From assembly GCF_030253575.1 (NCBI RefSeq), contig NC_080559.1, forward strand, positions 11,029,501 to 11,093,500: 64,000 nucleotides of DNA, written 5' to 3'. This document shows, piece by piece, positions 22,618 to 34,631 of the stretch. Each line of letters starts with the position of its first letter. The stretch's first letter is position 1. Source of the DNA: Rhododendron vialii (taxonomy: Eukaryota > Streptophyta > Magnoliopsida > Ericales > Ericaceae). The translations under genes and the position numbers were made by a program. The notes beneath the pieces are model-generated. The model was given only the letters and a program-made list of their open reading frames with translations. It did no database searches and had not been told where the DNA came from.

Positions 22618-25026
22618 TGTTATCCTTGTCTGGTTTGTGAAGTCTGTTTAAGTATTGGAAACCTCACCACGCGTTCACGGATTCACCTTACCCCACGGTA
22701 AACTTTCTACTACCTGATTCTTCTAGGTGAATGAAGCATATTGTAGGGTAGGCGGATCAAAAAATAAATAAAAAATGTTGGGTAGCTACAATACACACCA
22801 CACCACTTTTCGGAGATAGGATACACATCCACCATTGAGAGGCGTAACATTGTCACTAAGAGGCATAATATTGGCATAACATTTTAGTCAATAGGCGTAA
22901 CACCTATAAAGAGTGTGTACCATTTGCACTTCTAACAACTGTGAGACGTAACATTTAGTACCATTGAGAGTCGTAATATTTTTCGAATATAGGCGAAATA
23001 TTTTTTGAAAATAGGGGTGTGTATTCAAAGCTTTTCTCCATATTGTATGGTATAACAATTTTTTTTTTTATGAACATAGATAATTTTCATTCAAAACCCG
23101 ATGGCAATACAAGAGATTTAATCATATAATATAGGAACGAACTGAAACTTGTAATCACGTAGACGCCGAGACATGCATATATATTACCGGCGAGGAACCT
23201 AGCTAGGTGCAAAGCACATCTGAACCAGAGGTTAGAGAAGTGACCTGATCCAGATTTAGAGCCCCAAAAAGACAACTTTATCGAATTTTCTGGTTGCGAT
23301 TGTTGTTTTCTTGACTTATGTATTTGGTTTGTGGCAGAACAGTCCCTCGCGGTTATGAGAATGATTTGGAATTTGGCTTGTCTATGATCCAGTTTTAGAC
23401 TGCAAAGGTGCAGTTCAAGCGATCGAAGCCGTCAGATAAAGTTTTTAAGGGTCCAGATTTGTTTTCAATTTATAACCGATAATAAATTCAACAAATTTGA
23501 ACCATTAATTTTTAAGATGAACAATTCAAATAGAATTGCACGTCCTTCTCTGCAGTCAACTTGTCACCCATTGCGTGCACGAATTCAAATAGAGATTCTT
23601 TGAAACTTGTCACCCACTGCGAGGAGGAGGTGGAATAGCCAGTCATATTCAGAAGTAGTCCCCACTTAGAAATTTGGCAGTCAAAGAGGGTGGAAGTTTG
23701 AATGCCTTTTGAATAATCCTATCTTTTTTTTTTTTTATCAATGGTAACGGTATCCGGATCAGCTTACGCGCACTTCGACTAATCTTCTCTCCAGTTTGGT
23801 CCAAGGCAGGCCATTCACGCCAGGACTAGGGGATTCATAAAAAATTTCTTTCTTGCATCCTGACCCCAAAAATCAAACACTCATTAATGGATTGAATGGA
23901 GAACAAACCCACCAATCAACCGAAATAACCAATGGAGCTAGAATCCAATCTTTGTCGTATGGTTTTTGTCTAAAAGATTATTCAAGCGATCCTCGAGATT
24001 TTCAACATTACGTGTTGGAGATTCTCATTCATAACCATGTTAATTCCAGTTTTAAGATAAAATGAACGTTGGCCAATCGTCACATTTATTGGTCGAAAAT
24101 GATGAATGCACCGACTACATGGGAATCGACGGTGTACAAATGGCACGCAGGAACAACTCCGGGTCCCATACGGATAATTTGGGCCGTTCAATAATTTTGA
24201 AATAATTATTCGAGCGGCCCTACGAAAAATCAGCTAAATCCGATATGCTTAGATGTTTGATCCAATTTTCCAATTTTTTAGCTCAGATTATCCGTGCGGA
24301 ATCCGGAGTAAGCCCCGCGTGCTATCTGTGCACCGTCAGTCCCCATAGCATCATTGTTTATTGGCAGCGTTGTTCTTAAAAATTTCGATTTCGAGACTTT
24401 TAAGAGAGAGCAAATCTTTGAGGCCCAGACTTGACCACCATGGAATTTTCTAAGTCCTTGTTTTGTTCGCGGAAATTGCATTATTAGTAGGCAACTAGCA
24501 GTGGCGTGACCAAGAAATTTCATGTTAGTAGAGGCATGCGTGGTGCTGCCCACACAGGCATGTGAGGTGCTGACTTTTCAAAAATGCCATTGTCTCTCCC
24601 CCTTTCTCTCTCCTCTCCCTCACTCTTCAAGTGTGCTAAGAGGTTCTCTAAACTTGGCACAGTCCACTCCAAAATTAACACATTCTAGCACACTATACAA
24701 TACATTTATCGGAGCACTTAAATCGCATATTTGTTTGTTAGTTCTTACCACACACCACTAATACACTAGATACCACATCCATTGCAGATGCTTTGATTCT
24801 GCTAGGTTGCCCCAGAGACATCCTTCAATCTTCAATCTGTGCTTTTCAGTTTCATCACTAGCTGGGGCTGTAATTTTTGCTAATCACTGCTCTACGGTGC
24901 AACATACTTTTGAATATGATATTTCTCTGGTCCATTTTTAGTACTGGGGTGGGGGCAGGCATGTAGCTTTTTGCTTAGGAAATGATAGTGCTGCAATTCT
25001 TCAACAACAATTTGGCACTCAATATA
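22556..25026. other. Upstream region of UGT-2; MITE and shared repeat blocks
   Basis: A repeat at about 22790-23024 has AATACACACC and GGTGTGTATT at its ends and several diverged GGCGTAACAT units inside. The block 23630-24130 matches 39775-40225, and the blocks at 24366-24520 and about 24890-25010 match 39480-39770. The order of the blocks differs between the two places. No gene is seen. Confidence 0.6.
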
Positions 25027-25906
25027 TGTTGGGAATGCCTTGTATTCTGATGTAGAACACGTGGAGGCCCAATTTCATGATCAATTGGACCGGTCGAAGC
25101 CTCAGAAGTCCAAACGTGGTTAATTGTAAATTACCCGATTTAGCAACTTTCGGACAAGCTTGGATTGGGCCCAAACTTAGTGGGCTGACTCATTTTCGCG
25201 CTGCGATCAATACTCACGACCCTAAGTCGTGATTGGTGGTTTTTTTCGGCCTAATTCCTTCGTTTAGGCTTCCAATTAGACGTTTTTGCTATTTTAGAAA
25301 ATATTTGTTTCGTTAATAACTTTCAGCGTATAATTCCGTAGAAGTTGATTCTTTTTGGGAAAGTCGTGATTTTCTTTCCTTTTTCCAATTTTATTATTTT
25401 TCCCAAATTTTGAGAATTTCTATTTTTGAGTTAGGGTTACGCCTTTTTCTTATAAAAGGGGTTGTAACCTAATGTTTATGCAGCTTTTATCAATAATATT
25501 CAGACTTTGTCTTTTTCTCTTGAGGATTCAAGAACTGCTCGTGGCTACGAGTTCCTATTATTCGTTTGATTAGTACGCAACTAATCTCTTTGTTATTTCC
25601 GCTACGTCATATTCTTAGTCCCACATTGGTTAATTATATTGTTCCCGTTTTTGTAGCCTATTATAAATAGGGCTTTTGGGGAACTTCTAAATTACGTTTT
25701 GAGTTTTCATATTGTGGTCTTTCTAGAGTTACGGATTATAGCCGACTCTTTATATCTCTTCTTCATGTTGGTTAGTGAATCATCTCTCTCCTCGCCCGTG
25801 GACGTACCCATCTTGGGGAACCACGTATATCTTGTGTCTTTGTGATTTCTTGTTTAGTTTTTCAATTTCTCGTTCTTAGCTTGCATTCATAGCGTTCGTT
25901 ACAACA
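25027..25906 (+). repeat. 5' LTR of the copia element, interrupted
   Basis: The parts 25027-25047 and 25610-25906 align with the 3' LTR. The TATA-like TATTATAAATAGGGC lies about 60 bp after the junction. Confidence 0.92.
25048..25609 (+). mobile_element. Solo LTR inserted in the copia 5' LTR
   Basis: 562 bp starting TGATGTAG and ending CTACGTCA. It is flanked by a perfect 5-bp duplication TATTC (25043-25047 and 25610-25614). Internally TATAAAAGGGG (about 25451) looks like an LTR promoter. There is no primer-binding site or coding sequence, so it is the product of LTR-LTR recombination. It is unrelated in sequence to its host LTR. Confidence 0.9.
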
Positions 25907-25962
25907 AACTGGTATCAGAGCCTTAGGTTACAAAAACTAGGGTTTTGTTTCCGATTGTGGCT

Positions 25963-28900
25963 ATGGCGGCTAAATTCGAGATTGCGAAGTTTGATGGGCA
26001 GAGCAGCAGTTTTAGTCTTTGGAGAGTAAAGATGAAGGCTCCGTTAACCCAACAAGGATTGCATAAGGATTTGTTAGGCAAGACTAGTTCTGGAATCAAA
26101 GAGAAAGATTGGGATGATACGGATGCCAAAGCTCTGAGTTCTATTCAGTTGAGTCTGGCAGATGACATTCTTCGCGAGGTGGAAGAAGAAACTTCAGTAG
26201 CAGGAATCTGGCTGAAGTTGGAAGGCATATATATGACGAAGTCGCTCACCAACAGGTTATTTATCAAACAACGTCTTTATACGTTTCGTATGCAAGAAGG
26301 TATACCTGTTAAGGATCATTTAGACGAGTTCAATCGTATTATTATGGATCTGAAAAATATTGATAGTAAAATTAAGGATGAGGACCAAGCCCTAATTTTG
26401 CTATGTTCTTTACCACTTTCGTATGAGCACTTTGTTACAACCCTATTGTATGGCAAAGACACGATATCCATGGAGGATGTTAAGGCCAGCCTATATTCGA
26501 AAGAATTGAGGAAAAAAGTGTCAGGCGAGGGTGATGCACATGCGGAGGGTTTGTTTGTTAGGGGAAGAACAACAGGAAAGGAGAAGTTGAGTAATAGGGG
26601 AAGATCCAGGTCATCAAGTAAGAAGAAGGGAAAGTGCAATTATTGCAAGAAACCCAGGCACTGGAAAAGTGACTGTTTAAAACTCAAGAAGAAGGAAAAA
26701 GAAGACCAGAAATGGGGTAAAGTAATTGCTGGAATTGCTGAAAGTTCAGATGAGTCAGATAACGTGTTATCAGTTACAGAAGGCGATTCTTGCTCTAATA
26801 CCGAGTGGGTTCTAGATTCTGGATGTTCATACCACATGTGTCCGCATAAAGAGTGGTTTTCTACTTATGAGGCGGTCAATGATGGTACAGTTTTGATGGG
26901 CAACAACATGGCCTGTAAGACTATTGGTTCAGGAACGATTCAGCTTATAATGCATGACGGTATTGTTAGGACTTTATCTGAGGTTCGACATGTTTCGGAT
27001 TTGAAGAAAAATTTTATATCCCTGAGTGCTCTTGATTCTCATGGTTGCAAATTCCTCGGTGAAGGTGGAGTTTTGAAATTTTCAAGGGGTGCATTAGTAC
27101 TGATGAAGGGTCAGAAGCGTGGTAACCTGTATACACTCCAAGGTAGTACACTTATAGGTGCTGCAGCAACGGTTGCTTCATCCAAGGTTTCAGATTCAGA
27201 CTTGACTCGTTTGTGACATATGCGCCTTGGGCATATGAGTGAGAGGGGGATGACAGTTTTGAGCAAACAGGGTTTGCTATATGGCCAGAAAATTGAGAAG
27301 CTGGATTTCTGTGAGCATTGTGTTTACGGCAAGCAGTGCAAGGTAAAATTCAGTACAGCTGTTCATCGCACCAAAGGCACGGTGGATTATTTTCACTCGG
27401 ATCTTTGGGGTCCCGCAGAGGTAACTTCTAAAGGTGGTTTTCGATATTTTATGAGTATTATCGATGATTTCTCTCGTAAAGTTTGGGTATATATGTTGAA
27501 ACATAAGAGTGACGCCTTTAATATATTCAAACAGTTTAAAATTTTGATTGAGAATCAAACTGGAAAGAAAATAAAACGTTTGAGAACTAACAATGGTATG
27601 GAGTTTTGTCTTAGCGAGTTTGATAGGTTCTGCAGTGATGAGGGCATTGTGAGGCATCACACAGTGAGAAAAACCCCTCAGCAGAATGGAGTGGCTGAAC
27701 GAATGAACAGGACTATTTTAGAGAAGGCGCGTTGTATGTTGTCTAATTCCAGATTGGGCAAAGAATTTTGGGCTGAAGCCGTTTCCACAACATGCTATTT
27801 GGTGAACAGGTCTCCGTCGACTGCTATTGAGTGTAAGACTCTGTTGAGGTATGGTCAGGTCATCCGGTTGATTATTCTGTGTTGCGTGTTTTTGGGTGTC
27901 CAGCTTACGCTCATGTGAATGAAGGTAAATTGGAGCCACGGGCCAAGAAGTGTATTTTCTTGGGTTATGCAGCAGGTGTTAAAGGGTACAGGTTATGGTG
28001 GTCTGATGATTTGAAGTTTTTGATCAGTAGGGATGTGACTTTTGATGAAAATTATCTGATCAAGGGGTCTAAGCAGGTTGATGATACAGTTCAAGAACAG
28101 AGTGTTCGAAAGCAGGTGGAGTTTTTGAGTGAATCTTCCGACTCAGGGAAGAAGCACATTGAACAGTCAATTGAAGAGGAGTTCAAGAGTTCAGACATAG
28201 AGGTTGATGCGTTAGTTGAGCAACCACGCACTATTGCTAAAGATAGGCCAAGGAGGGAGATTCGGCCTCCTGAAAGGTATTCGGCTTATTCTGAGATGGT
28301 GGCCTATGCTTTATCAGTTGCTGAAACAGTTGAGTATGAGGAGCCTTCAAGCTATACGGAAGCTGTTTTAAGCGCTGAGTCTGCACAGTGGTTTGTTGCT
28401 ATGAATGAGGAGATTGAGTATCTTCAGAAGAATCAGACATGGGAGTTAGTAGAACCGCTGAAAGGAAAGAGGATTGTTGGGTGCAAGTAGGTCTTCAAGC
28501 GCAAGCCAGGTATTCCAGAGGTAGAAGATGCTCGGTTTAAAACATGGTTAGTGGCAAAAGGATACAGCCAGAAGGAAGGTGTTGACTACAATGAGGTATT
28601 TTCATCAGTTGTAAAACATAGTTCCATTCGCATTTTACTTGCTATTGTTGCATGTTATGATCTTGAGTTAGAGCAACTTGATGTCAAAACTGCGTTTTTG
28701 CATGGCAAGCTTGAGGAACAGATTTATATGCATCAGCTTGAGGGATTTATTGTTTCTGGTGAGAAGGATCACGTTTATTTACTTCGTAAGTCTTTGTATG
28801 GCCTCAAACAATCCCCTAGGTAGTGGTATAAATGGTTTGATACTTTTATGATAAGCCATTCATATTCAAGAAGTGAGTATGACAGTTATGTGTATTTTCG

Positions 28901-29906
28901 AAAACTTCCAAATGGTTCATTTGTTTATCTACTGTTGTCTGTTGATGATATGCTTATTGCTGCCAAGAGTGTATCAGAAATCAATCGGTTGAAACAACAG
29001 TTAGTTGGTGAATTTGAGATGAAAGATTTGGGTGCGGCAAAACGTATTTTGGGTATGAAGATTTGCAGAGATCAAGTAGCTGGCAAACTATTTTGGAATC
29101 AGAAGTCTTATGTTCTTAAAATGCTTGAGCGCTTTGCCATGCAGAACTCGAAGCCAGTTAGTACCCATTTGGCAGCACACTTTCGACTTTCAGCTGAGTT
29201 GTCACCACAGTCGGAGGATGAGGAGAAGTATATATCTTAGGTTCCACATTTGTGTGCAGTTGGGAGCCTTATGTACGCCATGGTATGTACTCGTCCTGAT
29301 ATTTCACATGCAGTTAGTGTCGTTAGTCGTTATATGGGCCGTCCAGGAAAGGCACATTGGGAGGCTGTGAAATGGATACTACGGTATTTGTGCGGAACTA
29401 CAAATGTTGGTCTATTATTTAGGGTTGCCAATTCTGGTGATCATGCTGTTGGTTATGTTGATTCAAATTTTGCCGGTGACCACGATAAGAGGAGGTCTCT
29501 GACAAGTTATGTTTTTACTCTTTCCGGAAGTGCCATTAGTTGGAAAGCTATTTTACAGGCTATAATCGCGCTGTCTACAACAGAAGCGGAGTATATGGCC
29601 ATTACTGAAGCTGTGAAGGAGGCATTGTGGATGAGAGGTTTGCTTTGTGAGCTTGGTCTTGCATAGGGTGTGAGTTCAGTATTTTGTGATTCGCAGAGTG
29701 CTATACATTTGACTAAAAATCTGATGTATCATGAGAGGATCAAGCATATCGATGTCAGGTATTACTTCGTTCGGGATATCATCTCACAGAAATAAGTTGA
29801 GGTGAAGAAAGTGGGTACGGCAGATAACCCAGCAGATATGTTGACTAAACTGGTTCCGGTTGCTAAGTTCAAGTATTGCTTGGGCTTGCTTGGTATTTGC
29901 AGTTGA
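25963..29906 (+). pseudogene. Copia gag-pol polyprotein, multiply broken
   Basis: Gag starts at ATG 25963 (MAAKFEIAKFDG). A zinc knuckle (CNYCKKPRHWKSDC) is at about 26635-26682 and the protease DSG motif (VLDSGCSYHM) at about 26808. The gag-pre-integrase, integrase (SDLWGP), copia-type RT and RNase H (STTEAEYMA) regions follow. Breaks: TGA at 27214, a one-base deletion near 27840, TAG at 28488, 28821, 29238 and 29664, and TAA at 29793. The second integrase acidic residue is Asn (RTNNG) and the RT active site reads SVDD instead of the usual YVDD. The element cannot move on its own. Confidence 0.9.
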
Positions 29907-30000
29907 TCTCCCCTCGGGGGCATTTGGTGAGTGAGAGGTTAGAAGGGGAGAGCTATATTTGGTGATTTGGTTCAGTGAAATTCAAGTCAAGGTAGAGAAT

Positions 30001-30313
30001 TGTTGGGAATGCCTTGTATTCTTAGTCCCACATTGGTTAATTATATTGTTCCCGTTTTTGTAGCCTATTATAAATAGGGCTTTTGGGGAACTTCTAAATT
30101 ATCTTTTGGGCTTTCATATTGTGGCCTTTCTAGAGTTACGGATTATAGCCGGCTCTTTGTATCTCTTCTTCACGTTGGTTAGTGAATCCTCTCTCTCCTC
30201 GCCTATAGACGTACCCATCTTGGGGAACCACGTATATCTTGTGTCTTTGTGATTTCATGTTTAGTTTTTCAATTTCTTGTTCTTAGCTTGCATTCATAGC
30301 GTTCGTTACAACA
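30001..30313 (+). repeat. 3' LTR of the copia element
   Basis: 313 bp, TGTTGGGAATGCC to GTTACAACA, followed by target duplication ATATA. Differences from the 5' LTR are mostly transitions. Confidence 0.95.
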
Positions 30314-30675
30314 ATATACCCATTGGCACCACTGAAAAATCAGTAGGAAGCAGGGGCATAGTTTTGCGAACATATGCATTCTAACGTACTCTATTGACTA
30401 CAAAACAAATTTGGAAATAACTGTAACTGTTCAACCGTAACTGTTCAACCACAAGAAGAATGAAAATGGATCAAAGGACCACCATTGGGTTTGGAACTTG
30501 GAAAACAATGGGGTAAAATTGCTTACATTTAGCCAGATTGCAGATTTTGCAAAGGCTGGAGACTCTTGCACTGAGCTATAGTTTTGCTAGTAGGTAGGAG
30601 TATGTTTTTGGAGCATAAAAACTGCAGTCTAGGTAATCTATTATTACTGGAGATGTCTAAAAGACACTCCCAAGG

Positions 30676-32527
30676 ATTGTCTCCAAAATGACTCAAAAAG
30701 AGAACACGTTTCAGACTCAACTCTGCATTTACGAACTTCAAATTGCATTCACTGTATCATTAAACTGTGTGTTAGAACAACCAAAGGTGTGCAAAGACCT
30801 GAGTCCAAAGACCTGAGTCGTGGGGCGGTGGCCCCAGGTTCAAAGGAGCGTTGATAGCACGCCTTGAACCCACGATTTTTGCCAATCATAGAAATCTCTA
30901 TTGATGGCAATTTTTTGTTCCTCGCACAAAAGGAAAAAATATCATATCTTTCACAAGTACAAACAAATTGGTCTCCTTCACACAAACACACACATATTCA
31001 TTGCTCACAATTCACCTTCTCCATGATATCTTGAATCAGCAAAGTCATGTTGAGGTGAGAGGAACCTCCTTCCTCTATTGCCCTCCTTGCCATATCCCCA
31101 AGCTTCCTAGCTCTTTCCCTTCTCACTTCTCCTTCCTCTCCTCCATCCATCAAGTCATCTATACCCTCCTTGACAACATCTCTTTTCACCAAGACCCCTA
31201 CCTTATTCTCCTCCCCCCACATCATGGGAACCTTCACACCAACACACTCCGATCCTCAAAACTTGCACAACCAACTTCTCATTGCAAAACTGCTCTGCAA
31301 ACATCGGCCATGTCATCATTGGCACACCAACACATATCCCTTCCAGAGTCGAGTTCCACCCGCAGTGCGTGATAAATACGCCAATTGCCGGGTGTGACAA
31401 TATTAGAACTTGTGGAGCCCAACCGTGGATCAGAAGTCCTCGGTCTTTAGTCCTCTCCCCAAACCCTTCTTCTGATATCCATTTCTCCAACTCGTCAGAT
31501 GTTTCCTTAATGAACCAAATGAACGGTCGGTTCGATTCTTCTAGTCCCAAACCAATCTCTATCATCTGTGAAGCTGTTAACCTTGAGAGGCTTCCGAGGC
31601 AAACATAAACTACGGAGCCTGGATCCTGCAAGTAAAGCCAATCCAAGCAATGAGTGCCCTCAATTGAAGGCTTTTTACCTCTCTCAGCCTTGTCTGAAAC
31701 CTCTTTGTTACACAATGAAACAGGACCAATGCACCAAACTTTACCGTCTTTCGCCTTTTTGAATTCCTTGACATACTCCGTCTCCAACTCCTCAAAAGTA
31801 TTAAACACCACTCCATATGCTGCTTTCTCAGCCTCCATAATTTGGTCAGCAATGCTTTTAAATGGGGACGGTGACCTTGAATTGAAACTTGGCAATTGAG
31901 CTTTGGTTAGCTCAATCAGGTCAGGCAAACCAGGCACCACAAAGGGCTCTGACTCTGACTTCAAATTATCAAGAACATTGTACATCTTCAAATTGTGAGA
32001 GCACAGCATAGAGAAGCAACAAGTCCCATGGAAAACAATTCTTGGAATGTGAAATTTACTTGCCAGTTCACTTGTCCAAGGAAAACCCATGTCAGAGATT
32101 ATGCAGCTAGGCTTTGGTTCCATCTCCCCAAGCTCCTCCTCCAATGGTTGTTGCAACATGGAAGCAGCCACAAAGAATTTTGAGGCCCAGTCCACTGAAG
32201 GGAGCAAATCAAGATTCTCACATCCTTCTGGCAATCCAGCTTCTTCACATGGGAATCTGAGTTCCAGAAACCGGATAAAGAGTCCGGATTCGATGGCCCG
32301 AGCAACGATAGCCCTGAACCGATTGGCGTTGTGGGGTGTTGCCACTATTGTGACTGTTACGCCGCGTTGTGCTAACAGTCTGGCTATGTCTATCATTGGG
32401 ATCATGTGGCCTTGGGCCATTAGAGGGAACAGAATAAAGTGAAGCTGTTGAGTTTGGGCAGCCATGGCAATGGACAAGAGAGGAAAACGGAGAGATGTTA
32501 AATGGGTGGCTTCTTTTAGTTTTCTTT
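30676..32527 (-). repeat. Tandem duplication unit B (holds UGT-3)
   Basis: Direct repeat of 20742-22617, as described there. The two units were separated further by the copia insertion. Confidence 0.88.
30998..32465 (-). pseudogene. UGT-3: UGT73C-like glycosyltransferase with a 2-bp deletion
   Basis: A close tandem copy of UGT-2, starting at ATG 32465 (MAAQTQQLHF). Codons upstream in frame to 32579 come from leader DNA and a MITE, not from the gene. The catalytic-type His20 and the PSPG box (WAPQVLILSHPAIGVFITHCGWNSTLEG...MFAEQ) are intact. Relative to UGT-2, two bases are missing near 31240-31247, in a CACTCACTCC versus CACACTCC stretch. The frame shifts after about residue 408 (LRIGV) and stops at 31203. 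The remaining C-terminal codons (30998-31237) stay open in the other frame and are nearly identical to those of UGT-2, so the deletion looks recent. The product would lack the last ~80 normal residues. A sequencing error or polymorphic null cannot be excluded. Confidence 0.9.
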
Positions 32528-32552
32528 GATCTCTATATGTAAGTTTGAAACC

Positions 32553-32725
32553 TATTACTCTCTCCGACCCTGATTGCAATTTTGTTCACCCAGAGAGAGT
32601 GAACCTTATCCTCCATCTTTTTGATAAGCATGACATGATATCATTATGTGGTAGGATTTACACCATTTCGACCAATAGAAAGCAGGATAAAAGAGGGTGA
32701 ACAAAATTAAATTCCTCCGAGTTTG
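32553..32725. repeat. MITE-like inverted repeat upstream of UGT-3
   Basis: ATTTTGTTCACCC near the left end pairs with GGGTGAACAAAAT near the right end; the outer ends ACTCTCTCCGA and CCTCCGAGT pair only loosely. It starts about 25 bp beyond the end of the UGT duplication unit and is absent from UGT-2. Confidence 0.6.
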
Positions 32726-33714
32726 TGCCACTTTTCAATTAATTATATCTTGCAATTTGCTGACTTAGTTAACTAATTTTAGTTTGGGCTTCCTAGTGGT
32801 TTTGTCAACACTTTGCTAACTTTAATAGAAGTTAACTGTGTGGTTAACTGTAGTGCAACAGTTAATGAGCTTTTTTCTAAAATGGAGGGCTGGAGAAGGT
32901 ACCAAGGGGCCTTATACAGCCGTTGCAACATAATTTCTCCCCGTTGTATTTGAAACAGCAGGAAAACAGAGCCTAGTTTTTCCTATAAAAACAGCCCGGT
33001 TGATTTCAATCTCACTTCTCCAACTCTAGAAAGAATGAATCCAAGACCCCCTTTATTTTACCTAAGAAGAACATTTCCACTCCTTGCTCAAATTTTGACT
33101 CAAACTACATCCAAAATCCTACTCCACTCCTTACCCAATTCTATAGCAAATTATTCAAATTTGGTTAGACTCAAACCCTTACTCATTTTTTTGTTTGCAA
33201 ATTTCACACCTTTAAATTTACAATATTGCCATTAATGAAGTTTTTATTCAATTTGTGCATATCTGTACTTGGGTTTGAGTTTACCCATTGGAATACACAA
33301 TACCAAATGAAACTTTTACTCATATTTTTACTCAAATTTTTGAGTGAAAATTTGAGTAAGTGGTGGACCACGTAATTATTTTACAAGTTTTGAGAAAAGC
33401 TGTTTACTCTTTGCACAGAATTCAATAATTTTTTCTACTCCTATTTATTTTTTTCCACTTATTCATCCATTACATCAAACATTCCCCCCCCCCCCCCAAC
33501 CAAACAATTATATCCGGGTAAGTTGGTAGAGAAAGAGATTCAACTTCAATTCCAATAAATAAATTAAAAAAATAGGAAAAATTTCGTAGCTACCGAATAA
33601 CAAAGTTTAAAAAGTACGCAAACAATCACACAGTTCAGCTTCATTAATTCCTCCAAAAACAAAAGGGAAATTCATGTCTGAACAAGAAACACAAATAAAG
33701 AACATCAATCCGTA
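32726..33714. other. Intergenic, no gene seen
   Basis: AT-rich. A poly-C run of about 15 lies near 33485-33499. Confidence 0.5.
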
Positions 33715-33910
33715 ATTTGGTTGATAACGACTTGTGCCCGAGATGCAATTTGGAGAGACGATCTAAAACACTTGTTTTTCGATTGCCCTGTGAGTGCTAA
33801 TGTTTGGACTAAATTTCCTAGCGTCCTGGGACCTCAAACAGGAAACATGGAGGATTGGAGGGACTGGCTTTTCACCAACATCAAACGGTCCTACAAAAAC
33901 ACGTACGGGG
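33715..33910 (+). pseudogene. LINE relic: reverse-transcriptase zinc-binding (zf-RVT) fragment
   Basis: In one frame NDLCPRCN is followed, after a one-base shift, by DDLKHLFFDCPVSANVWTKF. This C-rich pattern (CPRC...HLFF.CP....VW) is the zf-RVT domain at the C-terminus of plant LINE ORF2. Nothing else of the element is visible next to it. Confidence 0.68.
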
Positions 33911-34061
33911 GGTTATCCTCTCCGTTTGTTTTACCATGTAAAATATTTTTTCAGAAAATAAATTTTAAAACTTTTAATTTTCGGTGTTTAGTTGACACTT
34001 GAAAAATATTTGCAGAAATTGAAAAATAGTGTAGAGAGAGAGGAGCTTAAACGGTGGAGAG

Positions 34062-34626
34062 TGTTGGGAAAAATCGGAGCCGCGCGCTCATACTCACAAC
34101 GAACAAATCACTCAGGATCTTGGGAAAACAAACAAGAGAAAAAAAGAAGAGAAAGAGGAACAGAAAAATAGAACACACAGATATACGAGGTTTGACAACT
34201 TGCCTACGTCTCCGGTAGCCACATCAGTCCACTAAGAACAAAGAAAACTAAAGATTACAAGTCTTCTTTTTCCTCTCTGAGAAAAGTTTTCTCTTGCACT
34301 CTCTATCTCTAGAATTCTCTCCGTATAGCATAAAGAAATAAATGAATGCAGCAACTGATATTTATAGGTAATCCTAAGTGATAGCTTGACACCTCCAATC
34401 GACTTAGGTCAGCGAGACCACTCTTGGCCGCGAGCCCCTCCTAGGGCACGAGACCCCGCCACGGGACACCACCCGCCGTGGGACCCCTCCTACAGCGAGA
34501 CACCTCCGCAGGACCCCTTCTGCCGCGTGATCACCTGCCGTGGAACCCCTTCCGCGGAACCATTTGCGCTGGTCATAAATCTCTGTTGCTGAACTCCGTT
34601 GTTGAAAGTTGTGTGCATCCCCAACA
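34062..34626 (-). mobile_element. Solo LTR with GAGAG target duplication
   Basis: 565 bp starting TGTTGGGAA and ending TCCCCAACA, with perfect flanks GAGAG (34057-34061 and 34627-34631). On the minus strand CTATAAATATC (about 34361-34371) is a TATA-like promoter, so minus orientation is likely. A GC-rich irregular array (units like GACCCCNCC and CGCCGTGG) fills about 34425-34560. Confidence 0.88.
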
Positions 34627-34631
34627 GAGAG

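Larger units (their letters stand above)
25027..30313 (+). mobile_element. Ty1/copia LTR retrotransposon (Tork/Tnt1-like), decayed
   Basis: The element is bounded by a perfect 5-bp target duplication, ATATA (25022-25026 and 30314-30318). LTRs start TGTTGGGAATGCC and end TTACAACA. The 3' LTR (30001-30313) is 313 bp. The 5' LTR (25027-25906) is 880 bp only because a 562-bp solo LTR with a 5-bp duplication sits in it; removing both gives exactly 313. The primer-binding site TGGTATCAGAGCC is at 25910. Domain order is gag, protease, integrase, reverse transcriptase, RNase H, which defines Ty1/copia. About 14 of 313 LTR positions differ between the two LTRs. It lies between UGT-2 and UGT-3. Confidence 0.95.

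Noticed and set aside
31203-32579. A UGT-3 start 38 codons further upstream
   Set aside because: Those codons come from leader and MITE DNA and have no counterpart in UGT-2; MAAQTQQ at 32465 is the family start.
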